Shown: positions 26,226 to 34,622, numbered from the stretch's first letter. The stretch: DNA of 64,000 nucleotides from CAUZWH01 sp965224275 (GCA_965224275.1 CBDCYR010000011.1:62001-126000), one strand, 5' to 3'. Notes: generated from the letters alone by a model not told the origin. Numbers and translations are program-made.

Positions 26226-27185
26226 ATGCGCTTTATCAATTACCGAAAGGGCCGCGAACGCCGGGTCGCGGTGCTCGACGGCGCCGAGAGTGTCGACCTC
26301 ATTGATGCCTTGGGAGGGTCCCGCCGCGTACCAGTCAAAGATCGCGCCATCCTCGGCGATACGGTCTCGACCATCGCCGCGGGCCGGCGCGGAATTCGTC
26401 TCGCCAAGCGTGCGCTTTCGACTGGACGCGGTCGCTTACCCGTCAATAAGCTGAAGCTCCTTGCGCCGATGCAACCGACCCTCATTCTATGCTCGGGCGC
26501 CAATTACTGGGACCATCGCGACGAGGTCCCCAAGCGCGATCTCAAAGAACCGGAGTTTTTCCTTAAGGCACCGCAAGGCGTCATCGGACCAAACGACAAC
26601 ATCGAGCTGGATCGCGCGCTCACCAACAAGCTCGACTACGAAACCGAGTTCGTCATTGTTATCGGCAAAACCGGGCGGCGCATCGCCAAGTCCCACGCCC
26701 TCGATCACGTGTTCGGGTATTGCGTTATGAACGATCTCACGCTGCGTGACCGGCAGGTCAGTTTCAAAGACGACGGCAGTGTCAGCTACGACTACGGCCC
26801 CGGGAAAAACTTCGAGACCTGTGCGCCGCTTGGCCCCTCGATCGTCACCGTTGACGAATTGCCCAGACCGCACGCGCTCAAACTGCGAACACTGGTAAAT
26901 GGCGATATTCGGCAAAACAACACGACCGCACGCATGCTGTGGCGGGTTGCCGATCTGGTTAAGTATTTTTCCAAGTTCCTGACCCTGCAGCCCGGCATGA
27001 TTATCTCGACCGGTACACCGGGCGGAACCGCGTTTGGAACAGATGCCGCACTCGGTGGCCGGCAGCCCGAACGCGACGACGTTGTTCAACCCGATGGCTA
27101 CCTGCAGCCAGGTGACGTTCTGGTTTCCGAGATCGAGGGAATCGGTCAACTGCGCAACAAAGTGGTGTTGGCCAAGCGAACCTAG
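26226..27185 (+). CDS. Fumarylacetoacetate hydrolase (FAH) family protein
   Basis: A 319-residue FAH-fold enzyme. The family includes hydrolases, hydratases and decarboxylases of catechol meta-cleavage and related pathways. The start is an ATG at 26226 after GGGAGGGAACGAG. Metal-binding carboxylates lie in KLDYETEFVIVIGKTGR (E-x-E) and in the conserved GYCVMNDLTLRD. Substrate and loop motifs are ILCSGANYWDHRDE, FLKAPQGVIGPND and GMIISTGTPGGTAFG. The TAG stop codon is inside the first bases of the MITE-like element that follows, so the element sits flush against the gene. Confidence 0.88.
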   Translation: MRFINYRKGRERRVAVLDGAESVDLIDALGGSRRVPVKDRAILGDTVSTIAAGRRGIRLAKRALSTGRGRLPVNKLKLLAPMQPTLILCSGANYWDHRDEVPKRDLKEPEFFLKAPQGVIGPNDNIELDRALTNKLDYETEFVIVIGKTGRRIAKSHALDHVFGYCVMNDLTLRDRQVSFKDDGSVSYDYGPGKNFETCAPLGPSIVTVDELPRPHALKLRTLVNGDIRQNNTTARMLWRVADLVKYFSKFLTLQPGMIISTGTPGGTAFGTDAALGGRQPERDDVVQPDGYLQPGDVLVSEIEGIGQLRNKVVLAKRT

Positions 27186-27450
27186 TGGATGGAATCCAAC
27201 ATATGGTGCCCATACGATCGCGTATCCCGGTAGCTTGGCAGGAGGAAGCCCGCAGGCGATGTTTTGCATCGTGGAGGGGTTTCGACGCACCGAGGGGCCG
27301 GGGTACGCGACCCACAGGGCGGCTTGCCGAGCTCACCGGCCGCGTTACGCAAAGCTTCCGATGCGGCCGGCATCGCCACGCTTCGCGCGCCTAACCGGCG
27401 AACTCGGCAAGCCGTCGTATGGGTACTATATGTTGGATTTCATCCACTAG
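27182..27450. mobile_element. MITE-like element with 36-bp terminal inverted repeats
   Basis: A 269-bp element with no plausible gene. Both ends start CTAGTGGATG and the terminal inverted repeats match at 33 of 36 positions (27182-27217 and 27415-27450). A second inner inverted repeat of 20 bp (27322-27341 and 27394-27413, beginning CGGCTTGCCGAG) lies toward the right end. The left end overlaps the TAG stop of the FAH gene. I could not see an unambiguous target duplication outside CTAG. The same end sequence recurs at 33488-33526, 54736 and 62410. No transposase in the window has matching ends. Confidence 0.8.
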
Positions 27451-27584
27451 TTGTGCAGGTGCTCACTTGTACCGCTAGTCTTCCCGGTTAGTGTCACACT
27501 ACTAAAGACAACTCTTTGTATTAACTAAGTGATAATTAACTTTTTCTTAACTAAAATCTCTCTGAATTCGACTTATTCTTAAAC

Positions 27585-27668
27585 TGTGATGACAATCACT
27601 ATTATTTATTGTTAAGGTGTGATGGTCATCACTTAAAATTTATTTGCAACCACGTGATGCCCGTCACT
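27585..27668. promoter_or_regulatory. Three phased CRP/FNR-like palindromes before the Sel1 gene
   Basis: An AT-rich stretch (27451-27729) holds three operator-like palindromes: TGTGATGACAATCACT at 27585, TGTGATGGTCATCACT at 27618 and CGTGATGCCCGTCACT at 27653. Spacing is 33 and 35 bp, near three helical turns. They share GTGATG-N3-RTCAC and resemble the TGTGA-N6-TCACA sites of the CRP/FNR superfamily. They lie about 60-145 bp upstream of the Sel1-repeat gene start. A further half-site (GTGATG) is at 27716. Confidence 0.65.
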
Positions 27669-27729
27669 TTATTCATGGATAATCCCCTCTATATTTCGTG
27701 ACAGTTGATTTCTTGTGATGGGGGTCTAA

Positions 27730-28029
27730 ATGGCTACTTTCGACGAACGGTCAGTTCCTTCCTGCTCAGCAGCCGCCGAAGCCGGTGTTATCGAAGCGCA
27801 ATATTGCCTCGGCATGCACTATGCGACGGGTCGTCGTGTCAAATCTGACCCCCTGTTAGCGCACAAATGGTTGAATCTCGCGGCCATGGGCGGCTACGGC
27901 GAAGCCCGCGGCACCCGCAGTGACATCGCCCTCGAGCTCAGCGACGATGAGATCGCTCAGGCCCAGCGTATGGCGCGCGAATGGCTAAGTGGCCAACGCG
28001 CCATGGTCGACACCCTGTTTAGCGCTTAA
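27730..28029 (+). CDS. Small Sel1-repeat protein
   Basis: A 99-residue protein built around a Sel1-like (TPR-like) repeat: AEAGVIEAQYCLGMHYATGR followed by the next helix DPLLAHKWLNLAAMGGYGEA. A short acidic/charged helix (LSDDEIAQAQRMAREWL) closes it. Such repeats mediate protein contacts. There is no signal peptide or catalytic motif. It stands alone in an AT-rich island, preceded by three CRP/FNR-like palindromes and followed by the convergent HxlR gene. The regulated, isolated setting suggests a stress- or signal-responsive adaptor, but that is inference. Confidence 0.8.
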   Translation: MATFDERSVPSCSAAAEAGVIEAQYCLGMHYATGRRVKSDPLLAHKWLNLAAMGGYGEARGTRSDIALELSDDEIAQAQRMAREWLSGQRAMVDTLFSA

Positions 28030-28166
28030 TTAGCACCCGCGCGCCCGGTCATCAGATCATCAGGCGGGCTCAAATGCCCGCCGCAAAGGCCACTTTCCGC
28101 GACCAATAGCGATTTCAATACCGCGCATTTTTCTGGGCAGCCAAGCAATCACTCGCCAGACGGATG

Positions 28167-28523
28167 CTATCGGCCTGCGCCCGCTATTTCTCCGGCCGTC
28201 TCCCCAACTGTCTCAATAGTTGTGCCCCACCGGTGCAGCGCACGCAGCACCGGTCCCAGCGTTCGTCCCTTCTGCGTTAGTCGGTAATCTGCCCGTGGCG
28301 GATGCTCGGCGTAGAACTGGCGCTCGATAATGCCATCGGCCTCGAGCGATTTTAGCCGTGCCGATAGTGTGTTGGGGGCGATGCCTGGAAGCGTATCCTG
28401 AAAATCCTGAAACCGCCGGCTTGAGTGCCCGAATAGGTCGCGCAGAATCAGCAAGGTCCATCTCTCGCCGATCACGTCAAGCGCGCGTGCCACCGGGCAA
28501 TGCTGGCTATAGCTTTTCGTCAC
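28167..28523 (-). CDS. HxlR-family transcriptional regulator
   Basis: A 118-residue MarR-like winged-helix regulator of the HxlR family. CPVARALDVIGERWTLLILRDL is the diagnostic N-terminal part with the conserved Cys. It is followed by RRFQDFQDTLPGIAPNTLSARL (recognition helix) and the wing YRLTQKGRTL. HxlR proteins respond to electrophiles or redox signals through that Cys. It is divergent from the lipoprotein hydrolase gene, and an inverted repeat in the 121-bp gap is a good candidate operator, so it likely controls that hydrolase and itself. Confidence 0.92.
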   Translation of the reverse strand: MTKSYSQHCPVARALDVIGERWTLLILRDLFGHSSRRFQDFQDTLPGIAPNTLSARLKSLEADGIIERQFYAEHPPRADYRLTQKGRTLGPVLRALHRWGTTIETVGETAGEIAGAGR

Positions 28524-28560
28524 GCTGTCAACTCTAGGGCACGCAAATTAATTTGACAAT

Positions 28561-28581
28561 TAACTACAATATATATAGTTA
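28561..28581. promoter_or_regulatory. Candidate HxlR operator
   Basis: In the AT-rich divergent gap between the HxlR gene and the hydrolase gene lies TAACTA, nine bases, TAGTTA, an inverted repeat in a stretch of ATATATAT. HxlR proteins bind inverted repeats near their own promoter, so this is a sensible candidate. It is based on symmetry and position only. Confidence 0.5.
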
Positions 28582-28644
28582 CTATATCCAACGAACTCCC
28601 TTGCTATCGGTAAACCCCAAATTTCAAGCTCCGGAGGGCGCGGG

Positions 28645-29635
28645 ATGTGGACTGAATTGAAGTTAGCGGTTGGATTCACCGCCATCGTCAGCCTTCTTGG
28701 CCTCGCCGCCTGCGATACCCCGAAAGATTTCGGGCCCTATGTTGCAGATTATGAGCGCGCTTATCGCGCTCAACACCCGTACGAAACCAGCGCGGTGCCG
28801 CGCGGCGGCAACCACCTGTACGCGCGCGTCTTCGGCACCCAGCATGCCCCCGGGGGTCCGACATTTTTGCTCATGCACGGCTTTCCCGACAGTTTGCACC
28901 TCTACGATGGGATCGCGCCGCTTTTGGCGGCCACGCGTCAGACTGTCGCTTTTGATTTTCTGGGCTGGGGCGAGTCCGACAAGCCAGCCGACCATGTCTA
29001 CGACACGCCGAGTCTGATCGCCGATATCGATGCGGCAATCCAGCATTTTGCCTTATCGCACGTGGTACTGGTGGCGCACGACGCTTCGGGCCCGCCCGCC
29101 ATCGAATGGGCGCTGGCCAACCCGGATCGCGTGTCGGCCCTGGTGCTCCTCAACACGTACTATTCGCGCACCCCGACGCTGAAACCGCCCGAGGCGATAG
29201 CACGCTATTCGAAGCCGGGCCTGTGGCGCGACATTCAGGTGCGCGGCGCGATGTATAGCGATTCCCGGTGGCAGGCGGGATTCATGGAGCAAGTCTCGAA
29301 GTTCTTCGCCAACCGCGAAGCGCGTGAGAAATATCTGCCGGTGCTTGCCCATCAAGCATTGGGCATCCGTCCAGCTTTTTTTGGGCTCAACAAGGTGCTC
29401 GAGAAGGAAATCGAGGCCCGTAACGCGCGACTGCCGGCGTTGCGGACACTGGACCGTCCGGTCCGCATCGTCTTCGGCGCCGCCGATCCCTATCTCAAAC
29501 CCCGGCGTCGCCCGCGACCTCGCCAAGCTGTTCTCGCGTGCACAGGTCTTTACCATCGACAACGCCGCCCACTACGTCCAACTCGACCGCCCCGAGCGCG
29601 TCGCCGAACTGATCCTGGCCGCGCCGATCGACTAA
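28645..29635 (+). CDS. Lipoprotein alpha/beta hydrolase (haloalkane-dehalogenase-like), frameshifted near the 3' end
   Basis: An alpha/beta hydrolase with a lipoprotein signal (VSLLGLAAC lipobox), so it is probably membrane-anchored in the periplasm. The ATG at 28645 follows GGAGGG. Motifs are FLLMHGFPDSLHLYDG (oxyanion region), DFLGWGESDKPADH, LVAHDASGPPAIEW with an Asp nucleophile as in haloalkane dehalogenases and epoxide hydrolases, and FGAADPYL. At about 29497, in an AAA run, the frame breaks. NPGVARDLAKLF and the catalytic His region DNAAHYVQLDRPERVAEL continue one base out of frame to a stop at 29635. One extra A explains it. Function and status (real mutation or sequencing indel) are open. 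Confidence 0.82.
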
Positions 29636-29681
29636 GCGTCGCCGGATGTGACCGAACGCATCGAGAGTTCGTGCTGCCCGT

Positions 29682-30788
29682 TTAACCCGGCAGTTTGCTG
29701 GTATCGATGATCGCCGCAACCATGCCGCCGCCGGCCGGGCCTTGCTGCAGCGCCGCCACCGACACGAACATCGCCGGATCGCCGGTTACCGCGGCCGCGA
29801 CGCCGCCCACCGCGGCTTTGGTTTGTAGGGTGTGGTGAACGTCGGAATCGTTCAGCGACACCAACCGATGCCCGCGCAGCCGCCCGCTCTGTGCGGTTTC
29901 GCACTTGATGAAACAATTGACCAGGGCATCACCGAGATCGCTGGGGTGCGGGTGATCGGGAAGATCCAGGCCGGCATTGCGGATCGCCTCATAGATGCCG
30001 TCGATGTCGATCGCATCGTTCATGACCGAATGGCCAATCCGGAAACGCCCGCCGGCGCCCCGTTTGTTGCCGACCAGCATGATCTGCGCTTCCTCGTGCT
30101 CGACGCCGCTTGAGCATGAGGCAACCGATGAATAGAGGTCGAGATCGCGGCCGATTTGGTCGGCTTTCGGCATCGGGAATTCGCCCAGCGCGACGCCGAT
30201 TCCGAGCGCGCCGGTGGCGTTGCCGTAGGCCATCGATTCCATCGTGTCCTCGATGCACACGGTGTGGCCCCGAGCCTTGGCATCCTCGATCCGTTCCATC
30301 GTCAGCAACGGTGATTTGGTCTGCACGTAGTGGACATCCGCCGGGTCGTCGATCCCCGAATCGGCCATCGCTTTTTTGACGCCTTCCGCGATCTTCGCCA
30401 CGCCCTCGGGCCGGCCGATTTCCTCCGGCGCGATCGGCTCCGAGACCGCCGTACCAACCGATATCCGTGCCTCGTCGGAAGGATTGGCATCGTCGACGCG
30501 GCCGAACACGTTGAGATGGGGCGCAATAATGCCGGGGCATCCGCCCGACAACGCGATCGGTACATGCATGGCCTGTTCTTTGGTCCGGCTGCCGTGCTCG
30601 ACAAAGAACTGGCGCAGCAGGTGATCGATCAGCCGCCGACCGAAATCGTTAACCCCGCCGTTGCCTTCGGTCTTCGCGGCAATGCCGAGGATGTCGTCAG
30701 CCCCGAACCCCTCTTCCTTTATGGCCCCTGCCAGACTGGTTGTGTCCATGGCGTCCTTCATCAACACCTTGAGTACCGAAATAGCCAT
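29682..30788 (-). CDS. Ring-opening amidohydrolase (barbiturase/cyanuric acid hydrolase family)
   Basis: A 368-residue member of the small cyanuric acid amidohydrolase/barbiturase family, which opens s-triazine or barbiturate rings with Ser-Lys dyads in three repeated domains. Visible pieces are AKTEGNGGVNDFGRRL (first Lys) with IALSGGCPG, YVQTKSPLL (second Lys) with the SSG motif in VASCSSGVEHEEAQ, and NCFIKCETA (third Lys) with MFVSVAALQQGPAGGGMVAA. Whether the ring is barbiturate, cyanurate or something else cannot be told. It lies 40 bp downstream of a CoA-transferase gene on the same strand. A convergent hydrolase ends 46 bp away. Confidence 0.9.
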   Translation of the reverse strand: MAISVLKVLMKDAMDTTSLAGAIKEEGFGADDILGIAAKTEGNGGVNDFGRRLIDHLLRQFFVEHGSRTKEQAMHVPIALSGGCPGIIAPHLNVFGRVDDANPSDEARISVGTAVSEPIAPEEIGRPEGVAKIAEGVKKAMADSGIDDPADVHYVQTKSPLLTMERIEDAKARGHTVCIEDTMESMAYGNATGALGIGVALGEFPMPKADQIGRDLDLYSSVASCSSGVEHEEAQIMLVGNKRGAGGRFRIGHSVMNDAIDIDGIYEAIRNAGLDLPDHPHPSDLGDALVNCFIKCETAQSGRLRGHRLVSLNDSDVHHTLQTKAAVGGVAAAVTGDPAMFVSVAALQQGPAGGGMVAAIIDTSKLPG

Positions 30789-30828
30789 CCGCTGATCCCT
30801 CCCTACTTTGAATTCTTGCTGGTGACGC

Positions 30829-32040
30829 TCAGACGATGCCGGCGCGGCGCAGCCCTGCTATTTCTGCCTTGTCATAGCCCAGTTCGGCAAGGACCAAATC
30901 GGTATGCTCGCCGAGCTGCGGTGCGCGATCTCGGATTCCTCCCGGCGTGGCCGATAGTTTGACCGGTGTGTCAGCTACCGGTGCCGGTTTGGCGAGGCCG
31001 GGATAATCGATCTGCGGCAGGTAGCCGAGCTTTGCGATGTGGGGATCGTCGAGCGCTTGTTGGGCCGAATAAACCGGACTCGACGGGATCCGCGCCTGCT
31101 CGAGAGCGTCAATCACCGCCGCGGTGCTTCGCGACTTGCACCAGTTTGCCATGCGCTCGCTCACCACCCCGCCGTGCTCGGCCCGCGACACATCATCGCC
31201 AAACCGCGGATCGTCGATCAGCTCTTGATTACCGGTCAACTCGGCCCACCGCTTAAACATGGCATCGCCGACCGATTGCACGATGATCCAACCATCGGTT
31301 GTACCAAACATATCGCTTGGCGCCGACGCGAATCCCCGATTGCCGAGGGCACCGCGGTCGGGCGCAGTGATGGCTTGCTCAACCAAGGCAAAATTGGCGA
31401 TCGACAGGCCGGTCAGCAGCAGCGACGCATCGACCACTTGCCCGACCCCGGTCTTATCGCGCGCCATCAACGCGGTCACGGTCCCGAAGGCCGAGAGCGA
31501 AGCGGTGCAGAAGTCGACATAGGGCACCAGCGAACGGGCCGGCTGCTCGGCCGACCCGGCGAGATGAATGGCCCCACTCATGGCCTGGCCGATCCCGTCG
31601 AATCCAAGCTTGTCGCTCAGCGGCCCGCCCTGGCCGAAGGCGGTCACCATCGTCAGAATGATGTCCGGCTTGATCGCGCTTAAGGCCGCATAATCCAGGC
31701 CCAACGCCGCCAGCGCCGGTGGTGGTAGATTGGCCACCACCACATCCGCCTTTGCCACCAGGCGCGCCAGCACCGCCCGCCCCTCCGGCCGGGACGGATC
31801 CAGCGTCATCCCATGCTTGTTGCGGTTGACCTGCAGAAACAACGCACCTTCGCCGCCGTCCGCGACCGGCACCACATATCGGTCTTCGCCGCCGCCAACT
31901 TTTTCGACGCGTATCACACGCGCACCGAAATCGGCCAACAACGCCGCACAGAACGGCCCCGCGACATAGCGCCCAAAATCAATCACCGTAATCCCGTCAA
32001 GGACCGGCGTCTCGCGACCGTCGCCAAACTGCTCAGCCAT
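30829..32040 (-). CDS. CaiB/BaiF-family CoA-transferase
   Basis: A class III CoA-transferase of 403 residues that moves CoA between carboxylic acids. The start at 32040 (MAEQFGDGRETPVLDGITVID) fits the family. Typical pieces are DFGRYVAGPFCAALLADFGARVIRVE, FLQVNRNKHGMTLD, SLVPYVDFCTASLSAFG near the catalytic Asp, GVGQVVDASLL and the C-terminal QIDYPGLAKPAPVADTPVKLS. It precedes the ring-opening amidohydrolase gene, suggesting that the product of that enzyme, or a partner acid, is activated as a CoA ester. A paralogous transferase is encoded at 57775. Confidence 0.9.
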   Translation of the reverse strand: MAEQFGDGRETPVLDGITVIDFGRYVAGPFCAALLADFGARVIRVEKVGGGEDRYVVPVADGGEGALFLQVNRNKHGMTLDPSRPEGRAVLARLVAKADVVVANLPPPALAALGLDYAALSAIKPDIILTMVTAFGQGGPLSDKLGFDGIGQAMSGAIHLAGSAEQPARSLVPYVDFCTASLSAFGTVTALMARDKTGVGQVVDASLLLTGLSIANFALVEQAITAPDRGALGNRGFASAPSDMFGTTDGWIIVQSVGDAMFKRWAELTGNQELIDDPRFGDDVSRAEHGGVVSERMANWCKSRSTAAVIDALEQARIPSSPVYSAQQALDDPHIAKLGYLPQIDYPGLAKPAPVADTPVKLSATPGGIRDRAPQLGEHTDLVLAELGYDKAEIAGLRRAGIV

Positions 32041-32092
32041 CAACAGCAACCTGTGTCGATGACTCCAGAATAGAAATACTCCGCTGATACGT

Positions 32093-32250
32093 CCCCTCAC
32101 CCCACCCCTCTCCCACAAGGGGAGAGGGAGCTAGTCGAGGACGCCGTTGGGTTCCCTCTCCCCTTGTGGGTTCGCGGGGACGACCGTCGCGCCGGTGGCG
32201 CGGCGAAAGCGTGCCCAAGTGGGGGTAGGGTGAGGGGTCTTTTTTCATTC
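32093..32250. repeat. Mosaic intergenic repeat with embedded GGTTCGCGGGG motif
   Basis: This repeat lies between the CoA-transferase start and the acyl-CoA dehydrogenase end. It begins CCCCTCACCCCACCCCTCTC, folds on CCCTCTCCC / GGGGAGAGGG, repeats the arm as TTCCCTCTCCCCTTGTGG, and carries the embedded GGTTCGCGGGGACGACCGTC … GCGTGCCCAAGTGGGG segment. It ends GGGTGAGGGG followed by a T run. Confidence 0.8.
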
Positions 32251-32262
32251 AAGCGTCACTCA

Positions 32263-33408
32263 CTAAAGCCCCATCCGTTTAGCGATCACGTTGCGCAGGA
32301 TGTCGCTGGTGCCGCCGCCGATCGTATGGGCCCGCGCATCGCGGTAGAGGCGTTCCATATCGCCTTCAACGTAGCCGGTTCCCGCCATCACCCGCATGCC
32401 GAGATCGGCGCAGCTGACATTGTTCTCGCTGGCGATAACCTTGGCGTTGGTGGTCTCGAGCACCGCATCTTCGCCGGCATCGAGCATGTCGGCCGCGTGA
32501 AACGTTGCCAGCCGGGCCGACTCGGTCAACATCTGCAGATCGGCGAGCTTGTGGCTGATCGCCTGATAGCTGGTGATCGGTTGGCCGAATGCCTCACGCT
32601 CTTTGGCGAAAGTTGAGGCCACGTCGAGGATTTTGAGGCATTGACCGGCACTCGCGGCCGCGATCAGCAGGCGCTCGATGTTGAGGCTCTGCATCAGCCG
32701 ATACCAGCCGTCGTTCTCCTCGCCCAACAGGTGATCGGCCGGAACCCGGACGTCGTCGATGAACACCTCGTTGGGTGGACTGGTGCGCGCGCCGAGCGCC
32801 GCCATCGGGCGAATGTCCATCCCTGGTGCCCGCGCATCGACCAAAAACAGGCTGATACCGCGACGGCCGGCATCGACATCGGTCTTGGCGGTCACGACCA
32901 GGTAGTCGGCGACGTGCGCGTTGGTGGTAAACACCTTCTGCCCGCTCAACACGTAGCCTTCATTATCACGTACCGCGCGGGTTCGAATCGCGGCCGCATC
33001 GGAGCCGCTGCTCGGCTCGCTGTAGGAAACCGCCATCCGCACGTCGCCGGCGATCACTTGCGGGATCAGGTCGGCCTTGAGCGTCTCGGATCCGTGGTAC
33101 TGAACGCTCATGCCGCCATAAATCACCGACGTCATATAGGCCGCGCGCAACCCGTTGTGGTGATAGCTGAGCGCCTCGACGAAAACCGCCAGATCCTTGT
33201 GGCTGGCGGCCGCGCCGCCATAGGCTTCGGCAAACGGCAACGCCAGCCAGCCGGCTTCGGCCAGCGCGGCGTAGGCGTCCACCGGATACGCGGCCTCGGC
33301 TTCAAGTGTGCGAATGCGATCGTCCGGCAGCGCCCGGCCGAGCAACCCGAGCAGGCTGTCGCGCATCAGCACTTGCTCTTCGCTGAAACCAAATGTCTTG
33401 TAAGTCAT
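32263..33408 (-). CDS. Acyl-CoA dehydrogenase
   Basis: A 381-residue FAD-dependent acyl-CoA dehydrogenase. The start MTYKTFGFSEEQVLMRDSLL at 33408 is preferred over the longer open frame because it matches the family N-terminus. AVSYSEPSSGSDAAAIRTRA and YVLSGQKVFTTNAHVADYLVV are the FAD/substrate signature. KEREAFGQPITSYQAISHKLADLQ and RDARAHTIGGGTSDILRNVI form the C-terminal helical domain. The position that is Glu in short- and medium-chain enzymes (YEGTSEI) is Gly here (IGGGTSDI), a common variant whose base must lie elsewhere. Likely part of the CoA-ester catabolism encoded downstream. Confidence 0.9.
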   Translation of the reverse strand: MTYKTFGFSEEQVLMRDSLLGLLGRALPDDRIRTLEAEAAYPVDAYAALAEAGWLALPFAEAYGGAAASHKDLAVFVEALSYHHNGLRAAYMTSVIYGGMSVQYHGSETLKADLIPQVIAGDVRMAVSYSEPSSGSDAAAIRTRAVRDNEGYVLSGQKVFTTNAHVADYLVVTAKTDVDAGRRGISLFLVDARAPGMDIRPMAALGARTSPPNEVFIDDVRVPADHLLGEENDGWYRLMQSLNIERLLIAAASAGQCLKILDVASTFAKEREAFGQPITSYQAISHKLADLQMLTESARLATFHAADMLDAGEDAVLETTNAKVIASENNVSCADLGMRVMAGTGYVEGDMERLYRDARAHTIGGGTSDILRNVIAKRMGL

Positions 33409-33487
33409 CGCAACCCTCGTAATGCTCGAAATTAGCATACCAACGCACACCTGCGCGGCCGGTCGTTGTCGGCGGAACACCGGCTAG

Positions 33488-33526
33488 CTAGTGGATGAAA
33501 TCCAACATATGGTGCCCATCCACTAG
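33488..33526. repeat. Collapsed copy of the CTAGTGGATG element
   Basis: A 39-bp sequence starts CTAGTGGATG and ends CATCCACTAG, so it is bounded by inverted repeats. Its inner bases AAATCCAACATATGGTGCCC match the arm of the MITE-like element at 27182. It looks like an internal-deletion or excision product of that element. It lies between the divergent acyl-CoA dehydrogenase and E1-alpha genes. Confidence 0.75.
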
Positions 33527-33545
33527 ACTGCGCGCAGGGGTGAAC

Positions 33546-34622
33546 ATGCTTGCCAACAAATCAACCTACCTGCCGCGCGACAAGCCGGTTGAGCCGATCC
33601 GGGTGCTTAAGGAAGACGGCACCCTGGTTGCCGGCGCCAAGCCCGATCTCAGTGACGACGAAGCGCTGGCCGCGCTGCGCCTGATGATGCTGGCCCGCGC
33701 CTTCGACAACAAATGCTTCAGCCTCCAACGCCAGGGACGGCTCGGAACCTTCGCGCCGCTGGGTGGCCAGGAAGCATCGGTGCTCGGTCCGGCGTTGGCA
33801 CTTGAGCCGTCCAGAGACTGGGTCGTGGTGCAATACCGCGAGATGCCGGCCCAGCTCTATCAGGGTATGACGCTCGAACGCCTCGCACTCTACCGCCGCG
33901 GCCATCCCTCTGGCCTGCAGGTTCCCGAGGACGTTAATCTCACTGTCCATCAGGTTTCGCTCGGCGCCCAATTGCCGCACGCTGTCGGCCTCGCTTGGGG
34001 CTCGAAGCTGCAAGGCAAAGACACCGTCGTGATGACCTATTTCGGCGATGGCGCCTCCTCGGAGGGCGATTTTCACGAAGCCTGCAACCTCGCCGGCGTG
34101 GTCAAAGCGCCGGTCATCTTCGTGCTGCAAAACAACGGCTGGGCGATTTCGACGCCACGTGAGATCCAGAGCGCCACCACAGATCTTGCGTCGCGCGCGC
34201 CCGGCTATGGATTCCCGGGCTTCGCGGTCGACGGCAACGACCTCTTTGCGCTGCACGGAGTCGCCCGTGAAGCTGTCGCTCGCGCGCGGGCCGGCGAGGG
34301 CCCGACGCTGATCGAAACCCGCACCTTTCGCATGTCGCCGCACACCACGGTTGATGATCCCTCCCGCTACGTCGACCCCAAGGAATTGGAAAAGTGGCGC
34401 AAGCGGGACCCGATTGATCGGGTTCAGAAATATCTTCGCCGTAAGAAGAAGTGGAGCAAGAAAACCGCCGATCAATGGGACGAAGAGATCGCGGCCGAAG
34501 TTGAAGCGGCATTCGTGGCCTCGGAGAGCCACGGGCCGCCAACCCCCGAGGCGGTGTTTGAGCATGTCTATGCCGATCCGCCGCCCTTATTGCAGCGCCA
34601 GCGCGCCGCGCGTGGCTTGTAA
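33546..34622 (+). CDS. Thiamine-diphosphate-dependent 2-oxoacid dehydrogenase E1 alpha subunit
   Basis: A 358-residue E1-alpha component of a pyruvate/branched-chain 2-oxoacid dehydrogenase-like complex. The thiamine diphosphate motif is TYFGDGASSEGDFHEACNLA, with VIFVLQNNGWAISTPREIQ after it. TFAPLGGQEASVLGPALAL and the loop ETRTFRMSPHTTVDDPSRY with its phosphorylation-loop-like Ser/Thr are family features. The ATG at 33546 is used. The E1-beta, E2 and E3 genes expected beside it are absent, and an SDR gene follows after 11 bp. It either works with subunits encoded elsewhere or has another role. Confidence 0.88.
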   Translation: MLANKSTYLPRDKPVEPIRVLKEDGTLVAGAKPDLSDDEALAALRLMMLARAFDNKCFSLQRQGRLGTFAPLGGQEASVLGPALALEPSRDWVVVQYREMPAQLYQGMTLERLALYRRGHPSGLQVPEDVNLTVHQVSLGAQLPHAVGLAWGSKLQGKDTVVMTYFGDGASSEGDFHEACNLAGVVKAPVIFVLQNNGWAISTPREIQSATTDLASRAPGYGFPGFAVDGNDLFALHGVAREAVARARAGEGPTLIETRTFRMSPHTTVDDPSRYVDPKELEKWRKRDPIDRVQKYLRRKKKWSKKTADQWDEEIAAEVEAAFVASESHGPPTPEAVFEHVYADPPPLLQRQRAARGL

